A DNA stretch of 64,000 nt, from contig CAZBXL010000010.1 of NCBI GenBank assembly GCA_964495785.1, positions 6,209 to 70,208 on the forward strand, in the 5' to 3' direction. The DNA is from RFSX01 sp964495785. GTDB lineage: Bacteria > Bacteroidota > Bacteroidia > Chitinophagales > Saprospiraceae. Made by a program: the position numbers and the translations under genes. Shown piece by piece: positions 36,969-44,786 of this stretch. Each line of letters starts with the position of its first letter. Position 1 is the first letter of the stretch. The notes below the pieces were generated by a model. The model made no database searches. It was given only the letters and a program-made list of their open reading frames with translations, and was not told the origin of the DNA.

Positions 36969-37586
36969 TTATAAGTTGTATTCAATTCTAAAAGTCCAAT
37001 TAAAACTGTCTAAAGCATTAGTTCTGAATAAAGTATCACTATCTAATACATTGACAAATGAGTCTGTATAAAAAGTACGGAAAGTTAGCCTTTTTGTAAA
37101 AGAATAATAAATACCTATACGTCCACTGATATCGTGGGTCTTAAAATCGCCTTCTTGACCTGCTAAGATATTGTTAGATGTACCTACAGCAATTAGATAT
37201 GCATAAGACAAACCTACAAAAGCACCGACTTTGTGATAATCTTCTTTCTCTACATACCAATCATTAATCTGCCCATACACAGGGAGTTCTACATAATTGA
37301 GAGTCGTCGCATCATCCCCACCAGTACTGAATCCTACAGATGGTCGGCTACCTTTCTGTACATATAATAATTCCATATTGACATCGAATTTATCATCAAT
37401 ATCATAGGATAATTTGAGTCCAGCAGTCAGTCCTAATTTATCGTATCCACTAAGGCTATCTCCCCCTAACTGTGAGGCAGTAAGTCCTGCGACAACAGCC
37501 GCATCAAAGGCTCTTTGCGACATTAGACAAGAACTTGAGATAAAAATGAAAAATAGTATTCTCAAATTCATATTAAGAGTATTCAT
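36969..37586 (-). CDS. Outer membrane beta-barrel protein
   Basis: 205 residues with a signal peptide (NLRILFFIFISSSCLMSQ) and then alternating strands typical of the small outer-membrane beta-barrel families of Bacteroidota: FDAAVVAGLTASQLGGDSLS, LGLTAGLKLSYDIDDKFDV, MELLYVQKGSRP, and a C-terminal strand ending FNWTFRIEYNL. Two ATG starts are possible (37586 or 37571); the second puts the signal peptide at the very start. Ligand unknown. It appears to be the first gene of the lipoprotein-ppx-permease group. Confidence 0.8.
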   Translation of the reverse strand: MNTLNMNLRILFFIFISSSCLMSQRAFDAAVVAGLTASQLGGDSLSGYDKLGLTAGLKLSYDIDDKFDVNMELLYVQKGSRPSVGFSTGGDDATTLNYVELPVYGQINDWYVEKEDYHKVGAFVGLSYAYLIAVGTSNNILAGQEGDFKTHDISGRIGIYYSFTKRLTFRTFYTDSFVNVLDSDTLFRTNALDSFNWTFRIEYNL

Positions 37587-37626
37587 ATATATGATTTTCT
37601 TTTATATTTGGGGTCTACAGAGAAAT

Positions 37627-37914
37627 ATGGGACTAAAATACAATAATACGACTCTAAAAAACTTGCAACAGATATTTGTAGAGTCAGAATATTCCGTTAG
37701 ATACGAAAGAGGACAATTTAAGTCAGGGTATTGTGTCATACATGACAAGAAAATCATTGTTATCAATAAATTCTTTGATATCAAAGGGAAGATCGAAAGC
37801 TTTCTCGATATCCTCTCCCAAGTACACCTACAGGAATCGACTCTAACTGACAAAAGCAAAAACTTTTTAAAAGTTGTAGAAAAATCCTACCAGTCAAAAG
37901 AAATGGTTGCATAA
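37627..37914 (+). CDS. Small conserved Bacteroidota protein of unknown function
   Basis: 95 residues from ATG 37627 (MGLKYNNTTLKNLQQIF). The frame is open further upstream to 37414, but that part is antisense to the beta-barrel gene. The sequence has the pattern YSVRYERGQFKSGYCVIHDK then KIIVINKFFDIKGKIESFLD, which I recall as a short, widely conserved hypothetical family in Bacteroidota. It has no signal peptide or membrane segment, so it is probably cytoplasmic. TATATTTG at 37603-37610 could be its -7 element. Function unknown. Confidence 0.65.
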   Translation: MGLKYNNTTLKNLQQIFVESEYSVRYERGQFKSGYCVIHDKKIIVINKFFDIKGKIESFLDILSQVHLQESTLTDKSKNFLKVVEKSYQSKEMVA

Positions 37915-37928
37915 TCCTACTACGCAGT

Positions 37929-37957
37929 ATTTTACCTTACTGAGTTCAAGGTAAAAT
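37929..37957. other. Perfect 10-base inverted repeat after the small conserved gene
   Basis: Arms 37929-37938 and 37948-37957 with a 9-base loop, 15 bases after the stop codon. There is no T-run on the plus strand, so it could be a weak terminator, an RNA-stabilising hairpin or a regulator site for the MBL gene downstream. Confidence 0.45.
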
Positions 37958-38093
37958 CACACCATTTACAAGAGGATATCTCCCCGGTATAGACTATATT
38001 ATTAGATTACAGTAGTACCATTTAAACAAAACTTTATTGAGTTCTGTATTAACTACTCTTATATTGTATCATTGTAAAAATTGAATAACGATT

Positions 38094-38855
38094 ATGAGGA
38101 TAGTGGCATTAGGTACTGGTACGTCTCAGGGTGTGCCTATGATTGGGTGCAAGTGTGATGTATGCCTATCTGGAGATTCTCAAGACAAGAGACTAAGATC
38201 ATCTATCTATATCGAAACAAATGAGGCTAAGATTCTTATAGATATAGGTCCTGATTTCAGAACACAATTTCTAAGCAATAATATTGACTCTATAGATATG
38301 GCTCTTATTACGCATGAGCACAATGATCATATTATTGGATTAGATGACATTAGAGCAATAAATTTTACACAAAAAAAATCTATACCCATATACGCAGAAG
38401 AAAGAGTAGCCACTCAACTTAAGGATAGATTTGCGTATGCCTTTAATAGGAAAATCCCTGGACTCCCAAAAGTTGATATGATCAACATAGAGGAATTCAA
38501 TGACTTTACTTACAAGGATGTAAATATCAGTCCAGTAAGAGTTATGCATGGTAGGTTACCGATATTAGCCTATCGTCTTAACGACCTCTCTTACATTACA
38601 GATGCCAACTACATTGATGAAGCTTCTATTAATAAGTTAAGAGGCAGTAAGGTCCTCATTATCAATGCATTAAGAACAGATCCACATCCTACACACTTTA
38701 ATCTAAATCAAGCTTTAGAGATGATTGAGATCTTGAATCCTGATAAAGCCTATATCACCCATGTCAGTCACGCCATGGGCTTGACTAAAGAATGGTCTAA
38801 GTTATTACCCGACAATGTTTTTGCATTATCAGATGGTATGCAAATCAATATTTGA
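38094..38855 (+). CDS. MBL-fold metallohydrolase (PhnP-like)
   Basis: 253-residue cytoplasmic protein with the metallo-beta-lactamase motif THEHNDHIIGLDDIR, plus an early cysteine pair in GCKCDVCLSGD and later metal ligands near RVMHGRLPI, TDANYID and THVSHAMGL. The opening RIVALGTGTSQGVPMIGC and overall layout resemble PhnP-type phosphodiesterases. The substrate is unknown; a housekeeping role is likely because the family is widespread in Bacteroidota. ATG start at 38094. The next gene in the same frame, porP/sprF, begins soon after its stop. Confidence 0.9.
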   Translation: MRIVALGTGTSQGVPMIGCKCDVCLSGDSQDKRLRSSIYIETNEAKILIDIGPDFRTQFLSNNIDSIDMALITHEHNDHIIGLDDIRAINFTQKKSIPIYAEERVATQLKDRFAYAFNRKIPGLPKVDMINIEEFNDFTYKDVNISPVRVMHGRLPILAYRLNDLSYITDANYIDEASINKLRGSKVLIINALRTDPHPTHFNLNQALEMIEILNPDKAYITHVSHAMGLTKEWSKLLPDNVFALSDGMQINI

Positions 38856-38885
38856 ATAATTTGTATTTTTATTCACACAACATTT

Positions 38886-39875
38886 ATCAAAAAATCAATT
38901 ACCATATCGTATTTCATAAGTTACAGGGCACTGGTACTATTTCTATTATGTCTCTGTATTAATGAGGTGCATGCTCAGCAAGCACCTCAACACTCCTTAT
39001 ATATGGTAGATCCTTACAGTATAAATCCCGCATATGCTGGATTTGATAAGTCTTTAAGTGCAAATCTTAATTATAGGGGACAATGGACAGGCATAGATCA
39101 AAATCCTGCACAAATATTTGTAAATACCCACTTACCAATATATCTCTTAGACGGTGGCGCAGGAATACAGATCAGAAGAGATCGTACAGGTCTGGTCAGC
39201 AGAACTGAAATTGGAGTATCTTATAATAGAGTCATCCCAACCATAGTAGGAACACTCTCTGCTGGACTCAGGATAGGGCTACAACAATCTCGTTTTGATG
39301 GGACTCAAGTTATAACACCTGATGGAGAATATATTAACTCTACTATTAATCACAATGATCCCACATTACCTGATAATAATGTGTCGACTATTTCTCCGAC
39401 TTGGACTGCAGGATTATTTTTTAGAAATGATTATTTAGACCTTGGCATGACAATATCTGATTTTGTTCCGGGAAGTTTACAATTAGATAATATCCAGCTC
39501 GCAAATAACAAATTAGTAAACTTCTATACACAAATGCCACTGAAGGTCAAGAATATAGAAGTTCTACCGTCCGTTTTGATTAAGTCAGACTTCAATTATG
39601 TACAAACAGATCTATCGATTCTTGTAAAAAGTGGCAATATTTTTGGAGGTACAAGTATACGAGGTTACAATAGCAACTCTTTTGATTCCTTAGTTATATT
39701 AGGAGGCATACAGTTAAATGAGAACTACGCCGTAGCATACAGTTATGATGTAGGTATTAATGCGCTAAGAAACGCAACCCAAGGTACTCACGAGCTGCAT
39801 ATCAATTATAATTTAAATAAACTAATTGGTATAGGACTGCCGCCAGCAGTTATATATAACCCAAGAAATCTTTGA
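38886..39875 (+). CDS. PorP/SprF-family T9SS outer membrane protein
   Basis: The mature protein (QQAPQHSLYMVDPYSINPAYAG) and the following beta-strand pattern (LSANLNYRGQWTGIDQNP, VSYNRVIPTIVGTLSAGLRI, YAVAYSYDVGINALRNATQG) are those of the PorP/SprF family, which links T9SS export to specific surface proteins. The first standard start is GTG at 38967, but that lies at the signal peptide end. The frame continues upstream with a proper signal peptide (RALVLFLLCLCINEVHA), and the best beginning is an ATC codon followed by two lysines at 38886; no ATG, GTG or TTG is present. So the start is either a rare codon or a sequence error. It lies directly before gldK, as porP lies before porK in Porphyromonas. 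Confidence 0.85.
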   Translation: MKKSITISYFISYRALVLFLLCLCINEVHAQQAPQHSLYMVDPYSINPAYAGFDKSLSANLNYRGQWTGIDQNPAQIFVNTHLPIYLLDGGAGIQIRRDRTGLVSRTEIGVSYNRVIPTIVGTLSAGLRIGLQQSRFDGTQVITPDGEYINSTINHNDPTLPDNNVSTISPTWTAGLFFRNDYLDLGMTISDFVPGSLQLDNIQLANNKLVNFYTQMPLKVKNIEVLPSVLIKSDFNYVQTDLSILVKSGNIFGGTSIRGYNSNSFDSLVILGGIQLNENYAVAYSYDVGINALRNATQGTHELHINYNLNKLIGIGLPPAVIYNPRNL

Positions 39876-40075
39876 TAAATTTTGAATTATAGATCATTTG
39901 ACAAAATACTTTATTATAAATTGCCGTTCAAATGATTGCAAAAGCAATTTTGTGATACAGTTATAACAGGCAATATTTATAGTATCATTTTTTTATTTGT
40001 AGATGGGAAACACTATTTTTACGAGTCTACAAACAAAAAGGGCGTTTTTAAGACTAGCAAAATCAGTTAATAAAC

Positions 40076-41314
40076 ATGAAAAGAAAAGCATTGTTTTCCA
40101 TATGCGCTATAGTATTATTACTTAGCTCATGTGGTTCAGAAGAAAAAGGGCAGTTAATGGGAGTGCAGGACAGACCTGCTTGGAATGGAATCAATCCATT
40201 CGGAATGGTATACGTTCCATCTGGTACGCTCACAATAGGTCAAAGTGATCAAGATGTGTTTCAAACCTTCACACAAAGACCAAAAACAATATCTATATCA
40301 GGATTCTTCATGGATGATACAGAAATCACCAATAACGAGTACCGTGAATACGTACATTGGGTCCGAGACTCTTTAGCACATGACATCATGGGTGATTATT
40401 ATGAGGATGACTTCGGTAACGAAAGACTCGACTGGGAGCTTGAGTTAGACTACTCTATGGAAGAACTCGATGAGATGTATTATGAAGGCGATATGAAGAT
40501 GTTTGATTCTGAGAGAAAAATGGATACAAGACTTTTCGAATACTCTTATAAATGGGTTGACTGGCAAAAAGCAGCTCATAACAAATCAGATATTATAAGA
40601 TCTAATCTTCTCAATGAAGAAACTGTCAATATCTATCCTGACACTTTAGTTTGGATCAGAGACTTTGCATATTCTTACAATGAGCCAATGACAAGAAACT
40701 ACTTCTGGCACCCAGCATTCGACGACTACCCTGTTGTAGGAGTTAACTGGAACCAAGCTAAGGCATTCTGTCACTGGAGATCTCACATGTGGAATTCATT
40801 CAAAGGAGAGGAAGAACCAAACACAGAAGAATTTAGACTTCCGTTTGAGTCAGAGTGGGAATGGGCTGCCAGAGGTGGAAGAGAAATTGCACCTTACCCA
40901 TGGGGAGGTTATTACATCAGAAATGCTAAAGGTTGTCTGCTAGCTAACTTTAAGCCTGGAAGAGGTAACTATCCTGAAGATGGCGGATACTATACAGTTA
41001 AAGCTGACGCTTACTTCCCTAATGATTACGGCTTATACAACATGGCTGGTAATGTTGCTGAGTGGACAGAGACAGCGTACCACCCTGCTGCATACCAACA
41101 CGTACATGATCAGAATCCAGACATAAAATATGATGCTAAGGACGACGATCCAGAAGCTTACAAAAGAAAAGTTGTAAGAGGTGGGTCATGGAAAGATATA
41201 TCTTACTATTGTCAAACAGGTACAAGAAACTTTGAATACCAAGATACGACTAAGTCATATGTTGGATTCAGATGTGCTTTGACATTCTTAGGTAGATCTC
41301 TTAATGACTTCTAA
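40076..41314 (+). CDS. gldK: Gliding motility/T9SS lipoprotein GldK (PorK)
   Basis: 412-residue lipoprotein with lipobox LLLSSC (Cys19). After it comes a formylglycine-generating-enzyme-like domain (GMVYVPSGTLTIGQSDQ, FFMDDTEITNNEYREYVHWV, PVVGVNWNQAKAFCHWRS, RLPFESEWEWAARGG, NMAGNVAEWTETAYH, VVRGGSWKD), as expected for GldK/PorK. With GldN it builds the periplasmic ring around the T9SS. ATG start at 40076, 200 bases after porP/sprF. It is followed by two gldL copies, gldM and gldN, the conserved order. GldJ, the related protein, is not in the window. Confidence 0.94.
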   Translation: MKRKALFSICAIVLLLSSCGSEEKGQLMGVQDRPAWNGINPFGMVYVPSGTLTIGQSDQDVFQTFTQRPKTISISGFFMDDTEITNNEYREYVHWVRDSLAHDIMGDYYEDDFGNERLDWELELDYSMEELDEMYYEGDMKMFDSERKMDTRLFEYSYKWVDWQKAAHNKSDIIRSNLLNEETVNIYPDTLVWIRDFAYSYNEPMTRNYFWHPAFDDYPVVGVNWNQAKAFCHWRSHMWNSFKGEEEPNTEEFRLPFESEWEWAARGGREIAPYPWGGYYIRNAKGCLLANFKPGRGNYPEDGGYYTVKADAYFPNDYGLYNMAGNVAEWTETAYHPAAYQHVHDQNPDIKYDAKDDDPEAYKRKVVRGGSWKDISYYCQTGTRNFEYQDTTKSYVGFRCALTFLGRSLNDF

Positions 41315-41392
41315 TCGAGACAATCCACTCTTCTATTAAGAACAATATTTATTCTATAATCAGTTAATTATCTAACTTATAAATTCTAACTA

Positions 41393-41569
41393 ATGAGTTT
41401 TATTAAATCAAAAGGTTTTAAGTATTTCAAAAATTTTGTGATCGGAGTAGGTGCCGCAGTAGTAATGATCGGTGCACTCGGAAAAATTAATAGTGCACCT
41501 TGGGGTGGACCAGCCATTACTGCAGGTCTATTGACAGAAGCATTCTTATTCTTCATGTTAGGAATATTA
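41393..41569 (+). CDS. Second GldL-like protein, N-terminal part (cut by 10-N gap)
   Basis: ATG at 41393 opens a GldL N-terminus (MSFIKSKGFKYFKNFVIGVG) nearly the same as that of the intact gldL 236 bases downstream. Both transmembrane helices are present, with Glu49 and Lys31 at the same places as in the intact copy. The loop between the helices differs (GKINSAPWGGPAITAG instead of FKIMSWEYADIMLIAG). The gap begins inside a 33-base stretch identical in both copies. After the gap 53 bases remain before the next ATG, too short for the usual cytoplasmic domain. So either the rest was lost in assembly or this is a true short paralogue. Confidence 0.8.
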
Positions 41570-41579
41570 NNNNNNNNNN
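41570..41579. other. Assembly gap, 10 N
   Basis: Ten N directly after a 33-base stretch shared by both gldL copies (41537-41569 and the matching place ending at 41805). Assemblers commonly break or collapse at such shared sequence, so the real locus may be several hundred bases longer. Confidence 0.97.
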
Positions 41580-41628
41580 ACGTTTCGGAGACGAGACATT
41601 TTTTACTAATCACTAAATGTACTAAGAA

Positions 41629-42213
41629 ATGAGTTTTATAAAATCAAAAGGATTTAAGTACTTAAAGAATTTTATTATTGGTGTAGGTGCCGCGGTCGTA
41701 ATGATTGGAGCCTTGTTCAAAATTATGAGTTGGGAATACGCTGATATCATGTTGATCGCAGGATTATGTACTGAAGCATTCTTATTCTTCATGTTAGGAA
41801 TATTACCTCCAGAAAAAGATTACTACTGGGAAAAATTATATCCAGGTATAGAGTCTTATAACTCAAATGTAACTCCTCTTACTGCTGGAGAACAAAAAGG
41901 CGCAATGAGACCTCTCGATGCTGCTTCTGTAGAAAATAATCTCGGTGGCATGTTGACTGAACTTCAGGATATGTCTAAGAGTTTAGGAAGTCTTAAAGCA
42001 CTTCAAGAAGTAGACTTCTCTGAAACAAAAGGTCAATTAGAGTCAATGAATAATTTCTACTCACGTATGAATGAAGCGGTGTCTTCATTAAGTGAGACTG
42101 TAGAAGATACTAAAATATATAAGGAGCAAATAGCTTCATTAAACAGAAACCTTACTTCTCTTAACGGAGTATATGGTAACGTTCTTGGCGCCTTTAAGAA
42201 AGGTGTAGAGTAG
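41629..42213 (+). CDS. gldL: T9SS/gliding motor protein GldL
   Basis: 194-residue inner membrane protein. GldL forms a ring around the GldM helices and uses the proton gradient to drive secretion and gliding. Two transmembrane helices lie at about 14-33 and 38-58; Glu49 (LCTEAFLFF) stands at the place of the essential protonatable glutamate in Flavobacterium GldL. The C-terminal region (about 75-194) is cytoplasmic and helical, with SLGSLKALQEVDFSETKGQL and ending NVLGAFKKGVE. ATG start at 41629. It is preceded by the partial copy and followed by gldM after 49 bases. Confidence 0.95.
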   Translation: MSFIKSKGFKYLKNFIIGVGAAVVMIGALFKIMSWEYADIMLIAGLCTEAFLFFMLGILPPEKDYYWEKLYPGIESYNSNVTPLTAGEQKGAMRPLDAASVENNLGGMLTELQDMSKSLGSLKALQEVDFSETKGQLESMNNFYSRMNEAVSSLSETVEDTKIYKEQIASLNRNLTSLNGVYGNVLGAFKKGVE

Positions 42214-42262
42214 GCATAGTTTTTTTTCAATTTATTCATTAACACATTAAAAACTATAATAA

Positions 42263-43867
42263 ATGTCTATTCCAAAGGAACCCCGACAACTGATGATTAA
42301 TATCATGTACTTGGTACTCACTGCCCTATTGGCATTGAACGTATCAGCAGAGGTATTTAATGCATTTAAAATGGTAGATAAAGGACTTGAAAAATCTAAT
42401 AAAGCATTAGATGATTCAATGACTGCTCTTCCTGAAGCCATCAGAGATGGTGCCAAAACAAGACCTTCGTTAGCAACTTATGCGGAGAGAATCGATCCAA
42501 TCAAGCAAACTTCTGATGATTTAGTAAGTTTTCTCGAGAACATAAAAACGACTCTTATAGAAGACAAAGACCAGAATGGTGAGATAAGAGGTGGTTATAT
42601 CGAAGATCCGGTTACTGGATTGCCTAAACTTAAGATGGAAAAAGATTACGCAGTTACAACTCGAATCTTAATAGATCCTCAAGATCCTACAGGCGGATTA
42701 GGTAATGAGATTAAAGCTAAATTAGAAAAGTATAGAAATGATATACTCAAGTTTGTAGATAAAGAAGATCAAGCTGGGTTCACTAAGAATATTTCTGTAC
42801 AAATAGATGAAGATACGTGGCAAGCAAAAGATAAGGCTAGTTGGGCTCATATGAATTTTGACCATATGCCATTACAAGCTGTATTACCTATCTTTTCAAA
42901 GTTCATCAATGATGTAAAATCAACTGAAGCATCTGCACTTAATTATCTTGCTACAAAAGTGGGAGCAGGTGGAGCTACAGTTGTATTAGAGAAATTTAGA
43001 GTTGTATCCGCTCCTGAGAAGTCATATGTCATTAAGGGTGATAAATACAAAACAGATATATTCTTAAGTGCTTCAACAGGAGATAACTCAGCAACTAAAA
43101 TATCTTATTCTGTAAATGGTAAAAGCCTTCGTACAAATAAGGATGGAGTTGCAGTCTATGAAGCAACAGCATCAAGAAATGGTGAAAATAAGTTTACTGC
43201 AAAAGCTACTGTAACTGATCCAGTAACAGGTAAGACGACACCATACACAAAAGAATTTTCATACGAAGTAGGTGAAAGATCAATGACTGTATCTGCGTCA
43301 AAAATGAATGTATTCTACATTGGTGTAGACAACCCAGTAGAAGTATCTGCTGCGGGTGTTAATTCATCAAGTATCAAAGTTAATATGACAGGTGGTGGCG
43401 GAACTATTAAGAAAGATCCTAAAGGTGGATATATTGTCAATGTAAAAACACCTACGAAAAAAGGTGAGTTTGCATATGTTACTGTATCAGCTGAAGGTCT
43501 TAATGATAAGAAGCCATTTAGAGTTAAGAGAATACCTGATCCAGTGCCGAAACTATCTAAGAGTAGAGGTGGATCAATGTCTTCAGGAGAGTTTAAGATT
43601 CAGCCGGGTGTATTCCCAGTGCTTGAAAACTTTGACTTTGATGCAAGATGTGAGATCAAAGGATACAGAGTCATAAGAGTACCTAAGAGACAAGACCCTC
43701 AGGTATCTGATAATCCAGGAGGAAAATACAATGCTAAGACTAAAGCTCTTATCGGTAAAGCTACAGCTTCTGACAAATACTTCTTCGAGAACATTCGTTG
43801 TAAGTGTCCAGGAGATAGTGGAGCAGGTTCAAGAGATTTAGGTGGTATGGTATTCAACATTAAATAA
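42263..43867 (+). CDS. gldM: T9SS/gliding motor protein GldM
   Basis: 534 residues. One N-terminal transmembrane helix (LMINIMYLVLTALLALNVSA) contacts GldL in the inner membrane; the rest extends through the periplasm as a chain of four domains and reaches the GldK/GldN ring. The sequence starts SIPKEPRQ as in other GldM proteins and ends with a cysteine-bearing domain (ENIRCKCPGDSGAGSRDLGG). ATG start at 42263. It is the third or fourth gene of the operon and precedes gldN by 26 bases. Confidence 0.96.
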   Translation: MSIPKEPRQLMINIMYLVLTALLALNVSAEVFNAFKMVDKGLEKSNKALDDSMTALPEAIRDGAKTRPSLATYAERIDPIKQTSDDLVSFLENIKTTLIEDKDQNGEIRGGYIEDPVTGLPKLKMEKDYAVTTRILIDPQDPTGGLGNEIKAKLEKYRNDILKFVDKEDQAGFTKNISVQIDEDTWQAKDKASWAHMNFDHMPLQAVLPIFSKFINDVKSTEASALNYLATKVGAGGATVVLEKFRVVSAPEKSYVIKGDKYKTDIFLSASTGDNSATKISYSVNGKSLRTNKDGVAVYEATASRNGENKFTAKATVTDPVTGKTTPYTKEFSYEVGERSMTVSASKMNVFYIGVDNPVEVSAAGVNSSSIKVNMTGGGGTIKKDPKGGYIVNVKTPTKKGEFAYVTVSAEGLNDKKPFRVKRIPDPVPKLSKSRGGSMSSGEFKIQPGVFPVLENFDFDARCEIKGYRVIRVPKRQDPQVSDNPGGKYNAKTKALIGKATASDKYFFENIRCKCPGDSGAGSRDLGGMVFNIK

Positions 43868-43893
43868 ATTTTACACTTTATAATTTAAAGATC

Positions 43894-44763
43894 ATGTTAA
43901 GAAAATTATTATTTCTCGCAATCTGTACAAGCATCTCAGTAGGCATGAATGCTCAAGATCAAGAGACTCAGATCATGACTGAATCAGGTACTCCATTAGA
44001 GGATTACTACGTAGATGGTGTCGTTAAGAGATCATTGATAGAGGAAGGTCCTATTTTAGAATTTGATCAACCACGAGAGTCTGATGTGGTATGGGAGAGA
44101 AAGTTATGGAGAGTCATCGACGTGAGAGAAAAAAGAAACATGGCCTTTAGAAGTCCACTGAAGCCGTTCTTTACAATTCTAAAAGAAATGGCAGAAAATG
44201 GTGATATCGCTGTATTCGAAGATGAGTTTTTTAGAGAGCCATTGACTATAGATGACATAGACAAAAAACTTAACAGAGTAGATACAACTACTGTTTTTGA
44301 TTATGATACGTATGAAGAAAAAGTTGAAGTTGTACGTTCATCTATCAATTGGGAAAATATCAAAAAATACAGACTGAAAGAAGTGTGGTATTTCGACAAG
44401 GAAACCTCAGTAATTAAGTCTCGTATATTAGGTATCTCCCCTATTCTTGATGAAGTAGATGCTGATACTGGAGAGCTAAAGTATTCATTGCCATTATTCT
44501 GGATTTATTATCCTGAAGCTCGTGAGCATATGGCTAAATTCAGAGTAGAAAATGATGGTAACGATATATCTCCAATGTCTTGGTACGATTTATTTGAGAT
44601 GAGATTTTTTACGAGTTATATCATGAAAAGATCGAATACTCTTGACCTTAGAATCAAAGATAGATTCGATGGTTATGATAGAGCTGGCATTGACATGTTA
44701 ATGGAATCAGATAAAATCAAAGCAGAGTTATTCAACTTCGAACATGATCTGTGGGAATACTAA
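43894..44763 (+). CDS. gldN: Gliding motility/T9SS periplasmic protein GldN
   Basis: 289 residues with a signal peptide ending near GMNAQDQ. The mature part carries the GldN/PorN pattern (VVWERKLWRVIDVREKRN, AFRSPLKPFFTILKEMAENG, IKKYRLKEVWYFDKETSVIK, LPLFWIYYPEARE). GldN forms the periplasmic ring with GldK and is required for T9SS export. ATG start at 43894. It is the last gene of the operon, with a strong hairpin terminator 26 bases after its stop. Confidence 0.95.
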   Translation: MLRKLLFLAICTSISVGMNAQDQETQIMTESGTPLEDYYVDGVVKRSLIEEGPILEFDQPRESDVVWERKLWRVIDVREKRNMAFRSPLKPFFTILKEMAENGDIAVFEDEFFREPLTIDDIDKKLNRVDTTTVFDYDTYEEKVEVVRSSINWENIKKYRLKEVWYFDKETSVIKSRILGISPILDEVDADTGELKYSLPLFWIYYPEAREHMAKFRVENDGNDISPMSWYDLFEMRFFTSYIMKRSNTLDLRIKDRFDGYDRAGIDMLMESDKIKAELFNFEHDLWEY

Positions 44764-44786
44764 TTCTCATGAGAATCTAAAATATA

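Noticed and set aside
37414..37626. Upstream extension of the small conserved gene
   Set aside because: It is antisense to the beta-barrel gene and adds unrelated residues before the conserved part.
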